Origin: Microbacter margulisiae
GTDB taxonomy: Bacteria > Bacteroidota > Bacteroidia > Bacteroidales > Paludibacteraceae
Direction: 5' to 3'
Length of the DNA stretch: 64,000 nt
Assembly: GCF_014192515.1 (NCBI RefSeq)
Contig: NZ_JACHYB010000001.1
Coordinates: 496,001-560,000, forward strand
The translations under genes and the position numbers were made by a program. Position 1 is the stretch's first letter; every line of letters begins with the position of its first letter. The notes beneath the pieces are model-generated. The model was not told where the DNA came from. It ran no database searches and saw nothing but the letters and a program-made list of their open reading frames with translations. Shown here in pieces: positions 61,000-64,000 of the stretch.

Positions 61000-62151
61000 A
61001 TGATAAAAGGTAAATTCCCGTTAGAACAATTCAAGGCTGTAGAAACTCCTTTTTATTATTACGATTTAAGCTTGTTGAAGCTGACTTTGGAAAAAGTCAA
61101 ATCCCTGGCCGGAGGCTTTGGCTATGATGTGCATTATGCGGTTAAAGCAAATGCTAACAAACATTTATTGGAACTGATTGCCAAAGAGGGTCTTGGCGCT
61201 GATTGTGTCAGCGGTGGAGAGGTAGGTGCTGCTGTCGAAGCCGGATTTTCTCCGGATAAAATCGTGTTTGCCGGCGTTGGAAAAGCCGACTGGGAGATCA
61301 AGCTTGGGCTTGAACATCATATCTTCGGATTCAATGTAGAATCAATTCCTGAGTTGGAAGTAATCAACCAACTGGCTGCCGAAAGGGGAGTGACTGCTTC
61401 TGTGGCCTTGCGAATTAATCCTAATGTGGATGCCCATACTCATCATTATATTACGACCGGATTGAACGAAAACAAATTTGGTTTTAATATGGAGGATATG
61501 GATAAGGTCATTCGCCTGTTGCCTGCATTGAAAAATGTGAAACTGATAGGAATTCATTTCCATATTGGATCTCAGATTACAGATATGGTACCTTTTCAAA
61601 ATCTCTGCGTGAGGGTGAATGAGATTCAGGAGTTTTTTGAATCAAAAGGTATTCGTTTGGAGCATATCAATGTGGGAGGAGGTCTGGGGATTAATTATGA
61701 GCATCCCAATCATGTCCCTGTTGCTGATTTTGAATCTTATTTCAAAGTATTTAATAACCATTTGCAACTGAAGCCGCACCAAAAACTTCATTTTGAATTG
61801 GGACGCGCTATTGTTGCCCCTTGTGGAAGCCTGATTACAAAAACGCTTTATGTAAAAGAAGGTGCTACAAAACAATTTGTGATTGTAGATGCAGGGATGA
61901 CTGATTTGATTCGACCGGCTCTGTACCAGGCATATCATCATATTGAAAATATTTCATCTGAAGGTCCTTTGAAAACATATGATGTTGTGGGCCCGATTTG
62001 TGAATCGTCTGATACTTTCGGTACAGAACGGACGCTCAACGAAACCAAAAGAGGAGATTATATCGCTTTACGTTCGGCTGGAGCCTATGGCGAAATTATG
62101 GCTTCCCGATACAATTTGCGCCAGCTTCCTGGCGTCTATTATTCAGAATAA
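61000..62151 (+). CDS. lysA: Diaminopimelate decarboxylase
   Basis: A 383-residue fold-type III PLP enzyme converting meso-diaminopimelate to lysine. The PLP lysine is in VHYAVKANANKHLLE near residue 47. GIHFHIGSQITDM is near 187, NVGGGLGINYEHP near 223 and GPICESSDTFG near 330 with the substrate-site Cys. FELGRAIVAPCGSL matches the GR-P segment. It is somewhat shorter than the E. coli enzyme but complete in motifs. Confidence 0.93.
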   Translation: MIKGKFPLEQFKAVETPFYYYDLSLLKLTLEKVKSLAGGFGYDVHYAVKANANKHLLELIAKEGLGADCVSGGEVGAAVEAGFSPDKIVFAGVGKADWEIKLGLEHHIFGFNVESIPELEVINQLAAERGVTASVALRINPNVDAHTHHYITTGLNENKFGFNMEDMDKVIRLLPALKNVKLIGIHFHIGSQITDMVPFQNLCVRVNEIQEFFESKGIRLEHINVGGGLGINYEHPNHVPVADFESYFKVFNNHLQLKPHQKLHFELGRAIVAPCGSLITKTLYVKEGATKQFVIVDAGMTDLIRPALYQAYHHIENISSEGPLKTYDVVGPICESSDTFGTERTLNETKRGDYIALRSAGAYGEIMASRYNLRQLPGVYYSE

Positions 62152-62173
62152 CCGTTTAGAAAGACGCAAAGCG

Positions 62174-63331
62174 ATGAATTTCTTACTTCCTGAACAATGG
62201 CAGTTGCCGGATAAAATTCTGTTGACAGCCCTTGTCATCACTTTCGGCGTACAACTTTATTATTACCTCTATCATTTTAATTCGGTCCTGAGATATAAAC
62301 GTAATCTTAGGAAAGGTATTGTCCCCTTTTTGGAGACAACGCCCCCTGTTTCCGTAATTATTTGTGCGAAAAACGAATCAGAGCATCTGAGGGAGTTTCT
62401 TCCTTCTGTTCTGGAGCAGGATTATCCTCAATACGAGGTTATTGTGATTAATGACGGATCTACAGATGCCACAGAGGAGCTGCTTCGTGAAATGTCAAAA
62501 CAGTATCCACATCTTTATCGAACCTTCGTGCCTGATTCTGCTAATGTTATAAGTACCAAAAAATTAGGTATCACAATTGGCATTAAGGCAGCTAAATATG
62601 ATCTGTTGCTTTTTACAGATGCAGATTGCAAGCCTACAGATAAACAATGGATAAGAAACATGTCCCGTAATTTTACGCAGGGCACTGAGTTGGTGATCGG
62701 ATATGGAGGTTATCAAAAGTCAAAAACATTATTGGGGCAACTGATCTCATTCGATACGTTGTTTATAGGTTTGGAATCGTTGGGATTTGCTTTGACAGGC
62801 CATCCTTACATGGGCGTAGGACGTAACATGGCGTATCGTAAGGAAACATTCCTGCGTGAAAAAGGTTTTTCCAAATTTCTGAAGCTTCAGTCGGGAGATG
62901 ACGATCTGTTTGTCAATAGAATTGCCAATGAATATAATACACGGGTTGAAATATCCCCTGAAAGTGTCACCTGGTCGGTTCCGAAAGCCACATTTAATGG
63001 CTGGTTCCGGCAGAAGGAACGGCATCTTTCTACGTCAAGATTTTATACCATGCGTAGCTTAACGATGCTTGGCGTTGAAGTATTAACAAGAGGATTATTT
63101 TATCTGCTTTTGCTTGCTATATTGCTTTTTAGTCCTTCTCTGTTGAAAATGATCGCTTTTGCATTGTTTTTGTGCCGGTATGGCATTCAATTGTGGACGG
63201 TCAATAAAATAGCCAAACAATGGGATGAACAAAGATTCTATATTACCCTTGTTCTCTTTGATATGTTCCTTCCCCTAGTCAATCTGTATATTCATCTGTT
63301 TGGCAAAAAGGGTAATTATCAGTGGAAATAA
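62174..63331 (+). CDS. Membrane-bound family 2 glycosyltransferase
   Basis: A 385-residue protein starting at ATG 62174, 22 bases after lysA; a longer in-frame start lies inside lysA. One N-terminal span (residues 13-32) is followed by the GT2 domain with PVSVIICAKNESEHL near 53, VIVINDGSTDATEELL near 85, the LLFTDADCKP DxD motif near 148 and LQSGDDDLFVNRI near 235. The C-terminus has two or three spans (GLFYLLLLAILLFSPSLLK). It probably makes a cell-surface glycan; the substrate is unknown. Confidence 0.85.
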   Translation: MNFLLPEQWQLPDKILLTALVITFGVQLYYYLYHFNSVLRYKRNLRKGIVPFLETTPPVSVIICAKNESEHLREFLPSVLEQDYPQYEVIVINDGSTDATEELLREMSKQYPHLYRTFVPDSANVISTKKLGITIGIKAAKYDLLLFTDADCKPTDKQWIRNMSRNFTQGTELVIGYGGYQKSKTLLGQLISFDTLFIGLESLGFALTGHPYMGVGRNMAYRKETFLREKGFSKFLKLQSGDDDLFVNRIANEYNTRVEISPESVTWSVPKATFNGWFRQKERHLSTSRFYTMRSLTMLGVEVLTRGLFYLLLLAILLFSPSLLKMIAFALFLCRYGIQLWTVNKIAKQWDEQRFYITLVLFDMFLPLVNLYIHLFGKKGNYQWK

Positions 63332-63398
63332 TTTTCCATTGAAGTGAAAAAGAGTCTTTCCTTTTTACAAAAACGTAGTTTCTTTCGATTGTAGATTG

Positions 63399-63406
63399 TA
63401 TATTTG
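63399..63406 (+). promoter_or_regulatory. Bacteroidota -7 box (TATATTTG) upstream of pepD
   Basis: TATATTTG lies about 113 bases before the pepD ATG, so the leader would be about 105 bases. No other gene is visible between the box and pepD. Confidence 0.45.
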
Positions 63407-63518
63407 TTGCATAAAAACCAACAAGAGATATGAATTGGCATTTGTCAGGTCATGATGCTGAAGATGCTCTGCCTCTTGCTGATCTGTGATTTAATTCATC
63501 ATACTTAAATCTTTGTTT

Positions 63519-64000
63519 ATGTCAATTTTAGATCAATTACAACCTGCTTTGGTGTGGCATTATTTCAACGAGATTCGTCAGGTGCCGCGCCCTTCGAAAA
63601 AAGAGTCGAAAATTATTGCTTATTTGCAAGAAACCGGAAAGAAATTACATTTAGAAACCATAACTGATGCTGCGGGTAATGTCATTATCCGTAAACCGGC
63701 TATTCCTGGCAAGGAAAATCGTCCTACTGTTATTCTTCAGTCTCACATGGATATGGTTTGTGAAAAGAATAATGACGTCACGCATGATTTTCTGAACGAT
63801 CCGATTGAGATTTATATTGAAGACAACTGGGTGAAGGCTAAAGGTACTACTTTGGGTGCTGATAATGGTATTGGCATAGCCGCTTCACTGGCAGTGCTGG
63901 CATCTGATGATGTACAACATGGCCCTATCGAATGTCTATTTACAGTCGATGAAGAAACGGGTCTGACAGGCGCTGCTGCTTTGCAACCCAATATTTTAAC
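63519..64000 (+). CDS. pepD: Aminoacyl-histidine dipeptidase, N-terminal part (cut by window end)
   Basis: The first 160 residues are present; the gene continues past the window. It is a M20-family zinc peptidase. VILQSHMDMVCEK near residue 71 has the first metal-binding His and the adjacent Asp. KGTTLGADNGIGIAASLAVL near 108 has the bridging Asp, and FTVDEETGLTGA near 142 the catalytic Glu pair. PepD splits Xaa-His and other dipeptides in the cytoplasm. Confidence 0.9.
   Translation, partial: MSILDQLQPALVWHYFNEIRQVPRPSKKESKIIAYLQETGKKLHLETITDAAGNVIIRKPAIPGKENRPTVILQSHMDMVCEKNNDVTHDFLNDPIEIYIEDNWVKAKGTTLGADNGIGIAASLAVLASDDVQHGPIECLFTVDEETGLTGAAALQPNIL

Overview
The window looks like a chromosomal stretch from a member of the Bacteroidota, probably order Bacteroidales. 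The evidence is the repeated TAnnTTTG promoter -7 boxes (upstream of nuoA, ilvE, lysC, pepD, the POT transporter and others), a Rho factor with a long Asn/Gln/Lys-rich insertion, a short NuoG without a molybdopterin domain, DUF4861 and DUF2202 proteins, and the types of insertion sequence present. No rRNA or tRNA gene and no CRISPR array was seen.

Layout. 1-6.4 kb (+): the end of a Pls/PosA/FenZ-like beta-helix protein, a small TPR-like protein, then an ECF sigma / zinc-finger anti-sigma / Spy-CpxP-like cluster followed by a DxNxNGxCD protein, DUF302, a DUF2202 lipoprotein and DUF4861. 6.4-12.2 kb (-): radical SAM protein, rho, tilS, a TPR/PD40 protein. 12.5 kb: ilvE. 13.5-16.5 kb: an IS3-family element split by an IS256-family element; both have readable ends and target duplications. 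16.5-29.4 kb (-): a complete 14-gene respiratory complex I operon, nuoA to nuoN. 30-39 kb: Gfo/Idh/MocA oxidoreductase, a cobalamin riboswitch driving cobyric acid synthase, an SGNH hydrolase, a type-B carboxylesterase lipoprotein, a membrane acyltransferase and a POT peptide transporter. 39-44 kb: a repeat-rich accessory patch with a fibronectin-III-like protein, a second IS256 element, a 12-copy 21-bp minisatellite and a membrane-bound AraC-type regulator. 44.6-57.5 kb: an island of promoter-poor (+)-strand genes separated by attC-like sites. 58-64 kb: conserved chromosome with a MalY/PatB C-S lyase, lysC-lysA-glycosyltransferase and the start of pepD.

The most remarkable part is 44.6-54.6 kb. 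It reads as an integron-type cassette array without an integrase in view (a CALIN). Five imperfect palindromes of about 95-137 bp lie between genes, and the first bases of each cassette are the reverse complement of the inverse core at its own 3' end (GTTATGCCC with GGGCATAAC, GTTAGCGGT with ACCGCTAAC, GTTAGGCACA with TGTGCCTAAC). Cassette cargo is an RloC-like AAA/ABC ATPase with a zinc-hook-like CxxC, a trypsin-like protease paired with a small membrane protein, a methyltransferase, a WYL regulator with an alpha/beta hydrolase, and a SnoaL-like protein with a degenerate GIY-YIG protein. An IS1182-family element sits precisely in one attC core (4-bp duplication TCGT), and an IS4-family element splits the hydrolase (9-bp duplication). 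Several cargo genes resemble phage-defence components, which is inference only.
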